This document shows positions 8,227-16,036 of a stretch of 64,000 bases of DNA, piece by piece. The notes below the pieces were generated by a model. The model saw only the letters and a list, made by a program, of their open reading frames with translations. It was not told the origin of the DNA and searched no databases. Position 1 is the first letter of the stretch; each line of letters opens with the position of its first letter. A program made the translations under genes and the position numbers. Source of the stretch: Cerasicoccus maritimus (GTDB lineage Bacteria; Verrucomicrobiota; Verrucomicrobiia; Opitutales; Cerasicoccaceae); assembly GCA_031296935.1 (NCBI GenBank), contig JAVDPD010000005.1:1-64000 (forward strand), read 5' to 3'.

Positions 8227-10767
8227 TCACCCCGCCTGCTTGTGCGCGAAGAGTTCGTCGGCGTTGAGCTTGGGCCAGAAGCCGAGGCGCGATTGCGCAA
8301 CCTCCAGCAGGAACAAGGGCGCCAAGGCGAACAGCACCCACAGGCGCAGGCTTTGTTTGGCGTCGGTGTCGGGAGAGGTCCAGGCCTCGGCAAGGTTCAC
8401 GCGCTCTTCGCCGCCGGTGCGCGCGCTGAGCTGCTTGAGGTCGTCCAGAGCGGTGGGGTTGATCTGCCACTCGATGTTCTCGCCCGCAATGATGGGCCCG
8501 AAGGGCATGGCGTGCTCCCCGACTTGCACCGCGCCGCGATACGACTGCCCGTAGTCGAGCGTGAGCTTGGCGCGAAAGAGGCCGGGCTCGATGCGCTCCC
8601 AGGTGGCGGTCTGCGCGGCGTCGACGCCTTGCGCAGTGTAGAGCAGGGTGGGCATGCCGCCTTCGGGCAGGTCCGCATGCGTGTCGTCGTAGAAGAAATC
8701 CAGCGTCAGCTCGTTGCCCTGTAAATTGGTCGAAAGGCCGAGGCCCTTGGGCAGGTCGTCGCCGATCAGCCAGCGGGTTAGCGTTTGCATGAAGTCGCCG
8801 TAGGCCGGCCAGTTACGCGTGGCCTCGCTGAACTTGCCCGCGGCCGCAAAGGACACTGCCGCCGAGCGGCCCGAGCCGCGATTCCAAAACGCGAGCAGCG
8901 GCGCTTGATATTCGTCGCGGGTGAGGGCGGCAGCGGTCGCGCCGTCTTTCAAATAACTCAGGTTGTAGCCGTCGAAATGCGCAGGCCAGTCGAGCGTGCT
9001 CGCGGCGATCTGCAACCAGCCGGCGGTCGGCTCGACGCCGATGGCTTCCTCGATAAACGCCGAGCGCGCGACGGCCACGGTTTCCTGCGCGAAGACGGCG
9101 GGCAGGCTCGCGGGGTCGGCGTTGAAGAAGATACGGCCATTACCTCGCTTGGCGACGTCTTCGATAAACGCGGCGTCGGAGTCGCTGGGTGTGCCCATGC
9201 CGATCACGCTGACCGTGGCGCCCTCGTTGACCATCTCCGCGAGCAGGGATTTGTATTGGCCGGGCTCCTCGGAGTCCGCCGCATCGGAAAAGAGAATGAT
9301 GTGCTTTTGGCCGACGCTGGCCTTTTGCAGCTCGTTCCACGCGGCCTTGAGCCCGGTGTAGACGAAGATGCCGCCGCCCATGCTTTGGATGCTGCGCACG
9401 CGTTGTTCGATCGTCGCCAGGTTCGGCCCGACCATGGTTAGCGGCACGACGACGTGGGGCTCGCTGTCGACGGCGAACACCGTGAGCATATCGCTCGGGC
9501 CCAAGAGGCGCGCGGCCTCGGCGACGCCGGAGTTGGCGAGGTCCATCTTGGTCATGCCGCCGGGGACGGTGGCGCCCATGCTGCCGGAGCGGTCGACCAC
9601 CACGGCCATGGCTACGGCGAGCTTCCGGTGCTCGTCCTTCAGCTCCATGCTCACGGGTAGGATCTCGTCGAGCGGCGACTCAAAATAACCGCCCGAGCCA
9701 AAGCTGAACTTGCCGCCCAGCATGACGAAGCCGCCACCCTGCGCGCGCACGTAAAAGTCGATGGCCTTGAGCGTTTCGCCAGGCAGCTCGTAGGCGGGGA
9801 CGTCGTTAAAAATCACGGCCTGCGCATTGGTCAGCTGGCCTTCGTGGAAGTTGCGCGGGTTGTCGATTACGTGGACCTGGAAGCCGAGCCGCCGCAGCGT
9901 CTGGGCGACGGGGTCGTTCGGGTAGCGCGTGACGAGTATGATGTGGCGGCCGCCGGCAATCTCGATCCAGCGCTCGGCGGTGTTGTTGCCGGGGCGGGGG
10001 TCCTGCGTGTTGCTGAGGATGGCCGTGTAGCGGAAGGTGCCGGGCGTGGAAATGCGGTCTTTCAGGCGAATGCGCCCACGGCCTTCCTCGGTGCTGACGA
10101 CGCCTTTAGCCACGGTTTGGCCATCGCGCTCGATGCGGTAATCCGTCGCCCCGCCCACCGGGCCGGTGACCACGAGCTCGATCAAAAACGGCTCGGCCGT
10201 GAGCATGCGGTTGGGCATCTCCAGGCGCTCGACTTGGAAGTCCGCCGTGGCGTCGTAAACGGCGAGGCGGTAGTCGACGGGTACGCCGGCATCTTGCAGG
10301 CTCTTGGCGGCGTCGGTGAGCGGCTCGGTGCTGTAGCCGTCGCTGAGCACGAGCACGCGGGCGGCGCGGTCGCTGGCGCGGCGGGCCTCGGCCAGGCGCA
10401 GCGCGGTGGCGAGGTTGGTTTGGTCAAAAGAATCCTCGAAGCGGGCGATATTGGACGTGCGCTCGGTCGCCCCGCGCGCGAAGTCCACGAAGTGCAAGGT
10501 GTCGTCCGGCCCGCGGCTGTCGCGAACGAGCGCCTCCCACTCAGTCAGGCGCGGCCCGAGGACGTCCTGCGCGGAGTCCGACTGGTCAACGAGCACCCAC
10601 AGGTCGAGCCCGGGCTTGAGCAGCCTCCACTGCGGATCGGCAAGGAAGACGGTCGCCAGCACGAGACAGATCGCCCGCAGCGGCCGCCAAAGTTTCAGCC
10701 CACGCGCATACCATCCCAGAAATACAAGCACGGGCAGCAGGAAGAACCATTCGGGTTGTCGAAACAT
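8227..10767 (-). CDS. VWA-domain membrane protein
   Basis: Large inner-membrane protein (846 residues) with two N-terminal helices (about 7-45) and one near the C-terminus. The first VWA-like unit (about 50-170) has a degenerate metal site, DQSDSAQD. Then come a beta domain and a glutamine-amidotransferase-like fold (about 275-375, RAQGGGFVMLGGKF). The second VWA domain has an intact MIDAS, DRSGSMG (392-398), with a later SDAADSEEP segment. This order resembles BatA/DUF1355-type proteins common in Verrucomicrobia and Planctomycetes. These are thought to mediate metal-dependent protein contacts in the periplasm, but the biological role is unclear. It precedes the RT island and differs from it strongly in base composition. 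Confidence 0.85.
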   Translation of the reverse strand: MFRQPEWFFLLPVLVFLGWYARGLKLWRPLRAICLVLATVFLADPQWRLLKPGLDLWVLVDQSDSAQDVLGPRLTEWEALVRDSRGPDDTLHFVDFARGATERTSNIARFEDSFDQTNLATALRLAEARRASDRAARVLVLSDGYSTEPLTDAAKSLQDAGVPVDYRLAVYDATADFQVERLEMPNRMLTAEPFLIELVVTGPVGGATDYRIERDGQTVAKGVVSTEEGRGRIRLKDRISTPGTFRYTAILSNTQDPRPGNNTAERWIEIAGGRHIILVTRYPNDPVAQTLRRLGFQVHVIDNPRNFHEGQLTNAQAVIFNDVPAYELPGETLKAIDFYVRAQGGGFVMLGGKFSFGSGGYFESPLDEILPVSMELKDEHRKLAVAMAVVVDRSGSMGATVPGGMTKMDLANSGVAEAARLLGPSDMLTVFAVDSEPHVVVPLTMVGPNLATIEQRVRSIQSMGGGIFVYTGLKAAWNELQKASVGQKHIILFSDAADSEEPGQYKSLLAEMVNEGATVSVIGMGTPSDSDAAFIEDVAKRGNGRIFFNADPASLPAVFAQETVAVARSAFIEEAIGVEPTAGWLQIAASTLDWPAHFDGYNLSYLKDGATAAALTRDEYQAPLLAFWNRGSGRSAAVSFAAAGKFSEATRNWPAYGDFMQTLTRWLIGDDLPKGLGLSTNLQGNELTLDFFYDDTHADLPEGGMPTLLYTAQGVDAAQTATWERIEPGLFRAKLTLDYGQSYRGAVQVGEHAMPFGPIIAGENIEWQINPTALDDLKQLSARTGGEERVNLAEAWTSPDTDAKQSLRLWVLFALAPLFLLEVAQSRLGFWPKLNADELFAHKQAG

Positions 10768-10853
10768 CAGATCAGGAAGCGGCGGTTTTCAGATTATGAA
10801 ATATGCTATCACTTCCGGTTCCAATATTTTTTATCACGCGGGGTGGGGACATC

Positions 10854-12332
10854 TTATTGGCTAGAGCAGATTCCACAGAGTATTTTGTGCATAGGACCTT
10901 GATGAGCAGCATATTTAAGCATTTGATTTCTTCTGCCCTTTTCCATACTCTTCAGGCCTGAGATTGATGAAAATACTTCCAACGAAGCGTCCCCGTTTTT
11001 AATGCAATTTTCTTTTAAATCTTGGAAACCGTAACCTAGCTCTTCGTCTTCCACAATCTTTGCCCTTACCACATTTGTGGCACTCGGGTGGTTGTAGATG
11101 TCAATAAGTAGGTCAGCTTTTTTGCTGTTCCATGTGAAGTAGGTTTGAACTGTTTTGGTTAACCAAAACAGTTCAAATTGATGTATTTCTGGTTCCTTTA
11201 ATTTGTCTCGAAAGAGATGGATATAGTCTTCTGGAACCGGAATGCGTTCGAATACCCTGTATAGGTTTTTGGCTAAATTGGGGAACTCAGCTACTACTTT
11301 CTCTGCTAGGGCAGGGATTGATTCAGGGTCCTCCTTTAGTAAGGAAAGTGCTAATTCGACATCTTCTTCTTCTACTTTAGGGTCGTTTGACAAGCTTATG
11401 AGATACTCTTTTTCTTCTGCTGTTAGCTTTTCCTGATCTTCCTCTTCTTCATCTTCAGAGAACTCTTCATTTTCATCGGAGTCTTCTCCTAGTTCTCGCT
11501 TTTGTAGGAGCTGTATCTTTATGTCGTCTAATTTCTTTTCGTCGAAATCAGATTCTTTAGAGCCAATCTTTGTCTTCTGTGAGTTTAAAAAAAGGTTCTT
11601 ATTTGCTAATAAGTGCTGTAAAGTGAAAATGTCTTTTTCGAGAGTATTTAGATTGTCAGAGAAAAAGTAGATATCATCCAAGAATCTAAGTATTACTTCT
11701 GACCGAAATTCTCTGCTTCGATCTATAAAAGTCAGAAACTGATTGCCAAGGGCTTTCGCAGGGAAGACACCTTGTGGGAAAAAGTTTATTGATTCTCCTC
11801 CGTTTATTTCTCGTAAGAACTTACCTAATTTATTGCCCTCGGTAACGCCTAGTTTTCCTTTGAAAAAGCTTGTGATGTCGTGATGGTAGAAAGAATTGAA
11901 GCAATTGGAGATATCAACCTTGATGAAGTATTCATAGCTGTCCTTCAGTTCATACTTTTTCCGTCTAAAATCATGGTATGAAGAAAATGATGGTACTGGC
12001 GATCCATTCGAAAAGGTGTAGCCATAGAAAAATCTGTTTGGTAACTGCTGTGAGGAGAAGTGATTTCTGTTGTTGTTGACGAAGTCATATAGGAAGTAAT
12101 TGCTAATTGGATCTAGCTGGATTACTCTTCTTATATGAAGCTTGTCTTTTAATGCGAATGCCACAGGAGATCTTAGGAACGCTAGTCCTTGACCGGTGCT
12201 CTTGAAGATCTCTGTATTGATGAAGTTTGTTAATTGGACAGCACCGTGCACTCCATAAAAGATGTTGCTCTCTAAGGGGAAAAACGCCTTCCGATAGTCA
12301 TCTTGTATGAAGTTTGAAGTTTTTCTAGGCAT
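10854..12332 (-). CDS. Reverse transcriptase, UG/Abi defence-type
   Basis: RNA-directed DNA polymerase of 492 residues. Palm motifs are visible. The fingers contain HIRRVIQLDPISNYFLYDF (about 66-84). Motif A is FIKVDISNCFNSFYHH with Asp140, motif B is FFPQGVFPAKALGN (184-197) and motif C is RFLDDIYFF with Asp219-Asp220. LNSQKTKI (249-256) follows. The catalytic Asp triad is intact. An acidic linker (about 282-310) joins a helical C-terminal domain of about 180 residues. There is no maturase, HNH or retron-type region. The DISNCFNSFYHH style fits Abi/UG (DRT) anti-phage RTs, but the exact class is not settled. The gene is far more AT-rich than its neighbours, suggesting transfer. A foldable segment and a 23-bp tandem array lie just upstream. 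Confidence 0.85.
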   Translation of the reverse strand: MPRKTSNFIQDDYRKAFFPLESNIFYGVHGAVQLTNFINTEIFKSTGQGLAFLRSPVAFALKDKLHIRRVIQLDPISNYFLYDFVNNNRNHFSSQQLPNRFFYGYTFSNGSPVPSFSSYHDFRRKKYELKDSYEYFIKVDISNCFNSFYHHDITSFFKGKLGVTEGNKLGKFLREINGGESINFFPQGVFPAKALGNQFLTFIDRSREFRSEVILRFLDDIYFFSDNLNTLEKDIFTLQHLLANKNLFLNSQKTKIGSKESDFDEKKLDDIKIQLLQKRELGEDSDENEEFSEDEEEEDQEKLTAEEKEYLISLSNDPKVEEEDVELALSLLKEDPESIPALAEKVVAEFPNLAKNLYRVFERIPVPEDYIHLFRDKLKEPEIHQFELFWLTKTVQTYFTWNSKKADLLIDIYNHPSATNVVRAKIVEDEELGYGFQDLKENCIKNGDASLEVFSSISGLKSMEKGRRNQMLKYAAHQGPMHKILCGICSSQ

Positions 12333-12354
12333 AGGGATTCAAGAGTTCCTGCTA

Positions 12355-12384
12355 CGTATATTGGCATTCATCTATTCTCGTCAA
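12355..12384 (-). promoter_or_regulatory. Putative sigma70-type promoter of the RT gene
   Basis: On the minus strand TTGACG (12384-12379) and TATACG (12360-12355) are 18 nt apart, placing transcription start near 12348, only about 16 nt before the RT start codon. The tandem array would then lie outside the RT message and need its own promoter. Confidence 0.45.
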
Positions 12385-12413
12385 GGATTGGAAATAAGAG
12401 ATGATATCTGATT

Positions 12414-12472
12414 GTGGGTGTTATTGCTGCTAGAGGGGGCGGTTGACAACACATTAACGCCCAAAAACCCAC
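12414..12472. ncRNA. Foldable segment between RT and repeat array
   Basis: Two nested stems are visible. The outer GTGGGT (12414-12419) pairs with ACCCAC (12467-12472). The inner GGGCGGTT (12437-12444) pairs with AACGCCC (12456-12462) with one bulge. No reading frame of useful length crosses it. Together with the array it may form a noncoding RNA serving the RT. Strand and transcription are unproven. Confidence 0.35.
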
Positions 12473-12486
12473 CCCTGTGTTTTCAA

Positions 12487-12670
12487 AAACAACCGCATAG
12501 GTTTCTCGGAAAGAACAGTGCGGTTATTAGAGCAAGAACCGAGGCTGTGTTGACTCAATAACCGTGCGGTTGTTGCTCAAACAACCGAGTAGGCTTTTTC
12601 GAGTTTCCTACTAAGGCTTTTCAAAAACAACCGGGTAGGCTTTTAGGAAACAACCGAGTAGGCTTTACAG
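12487..12670. repeat. Eight tandem 23-bp units beside the RT gene
   Basis: Units start at 12487, 12510, 12533, 12556, 12579, 12602, 12625 and 12648. Four are clear (12487, 12579, 12625, 12648) with core AAACAACCGNGTAGGCTTT, and those at 12579, 12625 and 12648 match over at least 20 of 23 bases. The rest are degenerate but in register, and the units at 12510 and 12556 resemble each other (15 of 23). The unit at 12556 is self-complementary (AACCG/CGGTT). There are no spacers, so it is not CRISPR. A weaker ninth unit may precede it at 12464. The array fills most of the 412-bp gap between sulfatase and RT. Confidence 0.8.
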
Positions 12671-12744
12671 AATTGGCTCAGTTGGCTCGGTGGGGCAGTG
12701 GCTCTGGCCTTTTATCCGGATTTTGCCCTAGAATCGCCGCTGCG

Positions 12745-14523
12745 CTAGCCAAGGATCTTGGAGGCTCCGGCGGCGAGGCGGGTTTGGGTTTGCTCAGTGA
12801 ACTCGGCTTGCTTGGCTAGTAGTTGGGTTTCGGTCAGGTCTGTGCCACGGCGTTTGGCGGTTAACTCGTAATCGAGCGCCTTCCATTGGCCGAACCAGGA
12901 CAGGTCGAAAATCTCGTTGCCGAGTGCTTCGAGCTTGGTGGTTTGCTCGGCGTTGGCCTGGGCGAGGTAGGGTGCGAGGGCGTCATTTTTCAGCTGCTCC
13001 CACTGGCCGAAGGAGTCCTCCAGCGAGTAATATTCGTTTTGCATACGGATGCGCTCGCCGTGGTCTTTACCGCGCCAGGCTTCGTCGATAAACGGATCTT
13101 CGGCTTTGGCAAGCCAGGCGTCGAGCTCAGCAGCCATCTGGTCGCGCACCTTCGCGTAGGCGGGGTCGTCGGCGAGGTTCTTGAGCTGGAACGGGTCGGC
13201 TTTGTTGTCGTAAAGGAACCAGTCGCCAAAGCGGTCCACGGCGAAGGTGTAGCGCTTGCCACGGACGGCGCGGAAGGGGTTAAACGCCGTGCGTTCGTTG
13301 TCCATGAGGCGCGAGCGGTAGTAGTTGCGCTTGAAATTATTGATGGCCAAAAACTGCGATTCCGGGTCGGGGGCACCGGGTTGGCCGAGGAAGGCCTTGG
13401 TGAAGTCCTGCCCGGCGCAATGCTCGGCGGCCTCGAAGCCCGCAAGCCCGCAAAGCGTGGGCACGAGGTCGATGGTGCCCAGGTTGTGGTCGGCAATGGC
13501 GCCGGCGGAAACCTTGCCCGGCCAGCGGACAATGAACGGCACGCGCACGGCCTCGTCGTAGGGGTTGCCCTTGTTGTAAACGCCGTTAGAGCCGAAGGAG
13601 CTGCCGTGGTCGCTGGTGTAAATGAGGATGGTGTCGTCGGCAATGCCGGCGGCGTCGAGCGCATCCATCATGCGGCCCAGCTCGCGGTCAACCGCGCTGA
13701 TGTGGCCGTGGTAGTGCCGGTAAAATTCGTGCTGTTTGGGCGTGTGCTTCTGTTTGTCCTCGACGTTGGGGCGGTAGGGCAGGTTGTCGTCCGGGTAGAG
13801 GTTGTAAAACTCCTCGGGCGAGTCATCCCAGCGCCAGTGTGGCGGGTTGAGCGAGAGCATGAGCATGAACGGCTGGTCGCCGTCCGCGTTTTCATTAACG
13901 AAGTCGATCGCCTGATCGGTCATGCCGATCGCGTTGTAGCCGGTGACGGTCTTAAACGCCTCGCCCGACGGGATGTCGCGCACCTCGGTTTCCCAATGCT
14001 CGTCGCCGTAGAGCCAGTGTTTGAAGGTGTCGAAACCGGCGTGCTGGCAGGTCGAGTTTTTCAGGTGCCACTTGCCGACGTAGCCTGTCTTGTAGCCAGC
14101 GTCCTTAAACATGTGAGCGATGGTCGGTGAGCTGACGCCGATGGCGTCGGTACGCTGCACGGTGTCGTTGCTGATGTAGCCGCTTTGGTGTGGCCACTGC
14201 CCGGTGATCAGGATGCCGCGAAATGGCGTGCACACGGGAGCGGTCGCGCAGCAGTTGTCGAAGCGTGTGCCTTGCTGCGCGAGCTTGGTCATGTTGGGCG
14301 CGACGCACTCGGGCATCTCGGTAAAGGGGAGGCTTTGCCAGCGGTGTTCGTCGCTAAAAACAAAGACAATGTTGGGGCGTTTTTTAAACATAGTGGTGGC
14401 GGAATCACTGGCGGCAGTCGTGCTGTTTTGCGTGCCGATGGCGAAAGTTGCGGCGGCAGCGGGCCCAAATTTCAGAAAATCACGGCGCTTGAGTCCAATG
14501 GGAGATAGGGGTGCTTTAGGCAT
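12745..14523 (-). CDS. Tat-exported sulfatase
   Basis: Sulfatase (PF00884) of 592 residues, probably hydrolysing sulfate esters on polysaccharide or glycan. The N-terminus has a Tat-type signal (LKRRDFLKFGPAAAATFAIG). The metal-binding segment is PNIVFVFSDEHR. The formylglycine site CTPFR follows in ATAPVCTPFRGILITGQ, the Cys type matured by a formylglycine-generating enzyme. Later metal ligands are in IYTSDHGSSFGSNG. The length and C-terminal arrangement fit the arylsulfatase/choline-sulfatase branch, and the substrate is unknown. With the downstream LacI and GH43 genes it suggests use of sulfated marine polysaccharides. Confidence 0.93.
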   Translation of the reverse strand: MPKAPLSPIGLKRRDFLKFGPAAAATFAIGTQNSTTAASDSATTMFKKRPNIVFVFSDEHRWQSLPFTEMPECVAPNMTKLAQQGTRFDNCCATAPVCTPFRGILITGQWPHQSGYISNDTVQRTDAIGVSSPTIAHMFKDAGYKTGYVGKWHLKNSTCQHAGFDTFKHWLYGDEHWETEVRDIPSGEAFKTVTGYNAIGMTDQAIDFVNENADGDQPFMLMLSLNPPHWRWDDSPEEFYNLYPDDNLPYRPNVEDKQKHTPKQHEFYRHYHGHISAVDRELGRMMDALDAAGIADDTILIYTSDHGSSFGSNGVYNKGNPYDEAVRVPFIVRWPGKVSAGAIADHNLGTIDLVPTLCGLAGFEAAEHCAGQDFTKAFLGQPGAPDPESQFLAINNFKRNYYRSRLMDNERTAFNPFRAVRGKRYTFAVDRFGDWFLYDNKADPFQLKNLADDPAYAKVRDQMAAELDAWLAKAEDPFIDEAWRGKDHGERIRMQNEYYSLEDSFGQWEQLKNDALAPYLAQANAEQTTKLEALGNEIFDLSWFGQWKALDYELTAKRRGTDLTETQLLAKQAEFTEQTQTRLAAGASKILG

Positions 14524-14812
14524 TGCTTGGCTAATCTAATGTATGATTTGAGCGGGGCTCAACCAAATTCGCTTATGCGGAGCCGCGCTTTCATTATCGG
14601 TAGCCGCCTTCATCCGCGACATGACGAATAATTCATTAACTACGGCTTAAAGGTGGGGTTTACATCGTTGTGCAAATAATTGGTTGCGTATCAGTAGCCA
14701 ATCAGGAGCAGGGAGCAGATACATTTATCCAGAAGCTGGCCGTGTATTAAGTAGTAGTAGCACGGTTAGCCAAGTTGGATAAGATAGGAGTAGCAGAAAA
14801 CACACACAGCAG
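14524..14812. other. Intergenic region upstream of the sulfatase
   Basis: Noncoding. It should carry the minus-strand promoter of the sulfatase gene. I found no clear operator or coding frame. A plus-strand terminator follows at 14813, so the stretch may encode a small plus-strand RNA. Confidence 0.35.
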
Positions 14813-14857
14813 GAAGCTGGCTGATGGCATGGGCGCCGTCAGCCAGCTTCGTTTTTT
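14813..14857 (+). terminator. Plus-strand intrinsic terminator with no known gene
   Basis: A 15-bp stem (GAAGCTGGCTGATGG with CCGTCAGCCAGCTTC, one G-T pair) and 8-nt loop precede six T residues at 14852-14857. Both flanking genes are on the minus strand, where no comparable T-tract exists. A second overlapping hairpin (GCTTCGTTTT/AAAACGAAGC, 14846-14871) could provide weaker minus-strand termination. Confidence 0.75.
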
Positions 14858-14888
14858 GAGCAAAACGAAGCTCTAGTTGAATGTGTCT

Positions 14889-15959
14889 CTAATGAGCTAA
14901 CTTTTTGGGTGGTCCGATCGAACCGCGCATGATGAGCTCTGTTTTCATTTTGAGTTCTTGCGGTTTGGTTTCGGGGGTCGAGCGCATTTGCTCAAGTAGT
15001 CCAATTGCCTGTTTTGCCAGAGCGATTCGATCATAACTGACAGATGTGATGCCCATTAATCGAGCTTCTGGGATGTCGTCATTGCCAATCAATGAGATAT
15101 CTTTGGGTATTGACAGGCCTTGTGAGTGGACTGCGATCCAGACGCCCGTAGCAATAATATCATTGAACGTCATGATGGCAGTGGGCGCGTTCTTGCCCAA
15201 GGCCTGTAATTGCTTCCAGGCATCAATGCCTGCGGTGCGGTTGTTTGGGCCTTTGACCATCAATGACTCATCAAAATCAATTTGGTATTCTTTGAGTGTA
15301 TTGATGTAGGCCCGATGTGCGTTGGAGTGCTCACTACCAGGTTCATCAAGTCCGACAAATGCAATGCGCTTGTGTCCTAAATCGAGCAAATGCCTTAATC
15401 CTAGGCAGAAACTATCATAGCTATCTTTTTTAATTACGGGCAGTCCTTTAGGCGCGGCATAAAGCACGAGAAATGGGTAGCGCCTGGCAAGAAGGTTTTC
15501 AAATAACGGTTTGTTTTGCTCCCATGAAACAACGTCAGTTATGACGCCATCGGCTTCACCAGCAGCCCAGTGTCGGAGAAATGCTGATTCCACTTCCGAA
15601 TCATAATGGGTTAATCCGAGTACCAAATGGGTGCCTGCACGTCGTGCTTCTGCGTCAAAGCATTCTACGAGTTGCGCGTACTCAGGATTTTCCAGATGGG
15701 GGAGCAACAGGCCCCAGCGATAGGCGCGCTGAGCGCGGATCATTCGGGCTCCCGGGTGTAGGGAATAGCCGATTTCGTTTGCAGCCTTTAATATTTTACT
15801 CCGCGTATCATCCTTAATCGATGCATCTTGGCTGAATGCTCGCGAGATCGTGCTTCGGGAAAAACCAGTGTGGCGCTCCAGATCAAAAATGGTTGGTCGT
15901 TTTACGTGCGGTGAGAGATGGTTTGCTTGCTTTGACTGTTTCTTTGAAGTTTTTCCCAT
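14889..15959 (-). CDS. LacI-family transcriptional regulator
   Basis: DNA-binding repressor of 356 residues. An unusually long basic N-terminal lead (about 20 residues) precedes the helix-turn-helix PTIFDLERHTGFSRSTISRA. The hinge region is ARMIRAQRAYRWGLLLPHLENP, and the periplasmic-binding-protein-like effector domain ends with GNDDIPEARLMGITSVSYDR. The effector is probably a sugar released by the neighbouring glycosidase. It lies downstream of the GH43 gene on the same strand. A palindrome (GGGAATATTCCC) stands 6 bp upstream of its start, suggesting self-repression. Confidence 0.92.
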   Translation of the reverse strand: MGKTSKKQSKQANHLSPHVKRPTIFDLERHTGFSRSTISRAFSQDASIKDDTRSKILKAANEIGYSLHPGARMIRAQRAYRWGLLLPHLENPEYAQLVECFDAEARRAGTHLVLGLTHYDSEVESAFLRHWAAGEADGVITDVVSWEQNKPLFENLLARRYPFLVLYAAPKGLPVIKKDSYDSFCLGLRHLLDLGHKRIAFVGLDEPGSEHSNAHRAYINTLKEYQIDFDESLMVKGPNNRTAGIDAWKQLQALGKNAPTAIMTFNDIIATGVWIAVHSQGLSIPKDISLIGNDDIPEARLMGITSVSYDRIALAKQAIGLLEQMRSTPETKPQELKMKTELIMRGSIGPPKKLAH

Positions 15960-15964
15960 AGTTC

Positions 15965-15976
15965 GGGAATATTCCC
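15965..15976. promoter_or_regulatory. Putative LacI operator, GGGAATATTCCC
   Basis: A perfect 12-bp palindrome lies just before the LacI regulator start, in the GH43-lacI gap. A related site with the same half-sequence GGAAT/ATTCC occurs at 17766-17781 upstream of the GH43 gene. Confidence 0.5.
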
Positions 15977-16036
15977 ATGTGCTAGTGAAATAAAGAGAAA
16001 AGTGAAATTGGAAGTCTGCTATTTTTCAGAATCCCC

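Noticed and set aside
10854..12332. Retron, group II intron or diversity-generating RT
   Set aside because: No msr-msd inverted repeats, no maturase or HNH domain, and no template/variable repeat or Avd gene nearby.
12487..12670. CRISPR array
   Set aside because: Units are contiguous with no spacers and no cas genes are present.
12487..12670. Iteron-type plasmid or phage origin
   Set aside because: The period would fit, but there is no Rep protein or other replication gene, so I rank it below an RT-linked role.
12461..12700. Endless frame across the repeats (neo-type gene as in DRT2)
   Set aside because: The ideal minus-strand unit lacks stop codons, but the actual units contain TAA, TAG and TGA in several frames.
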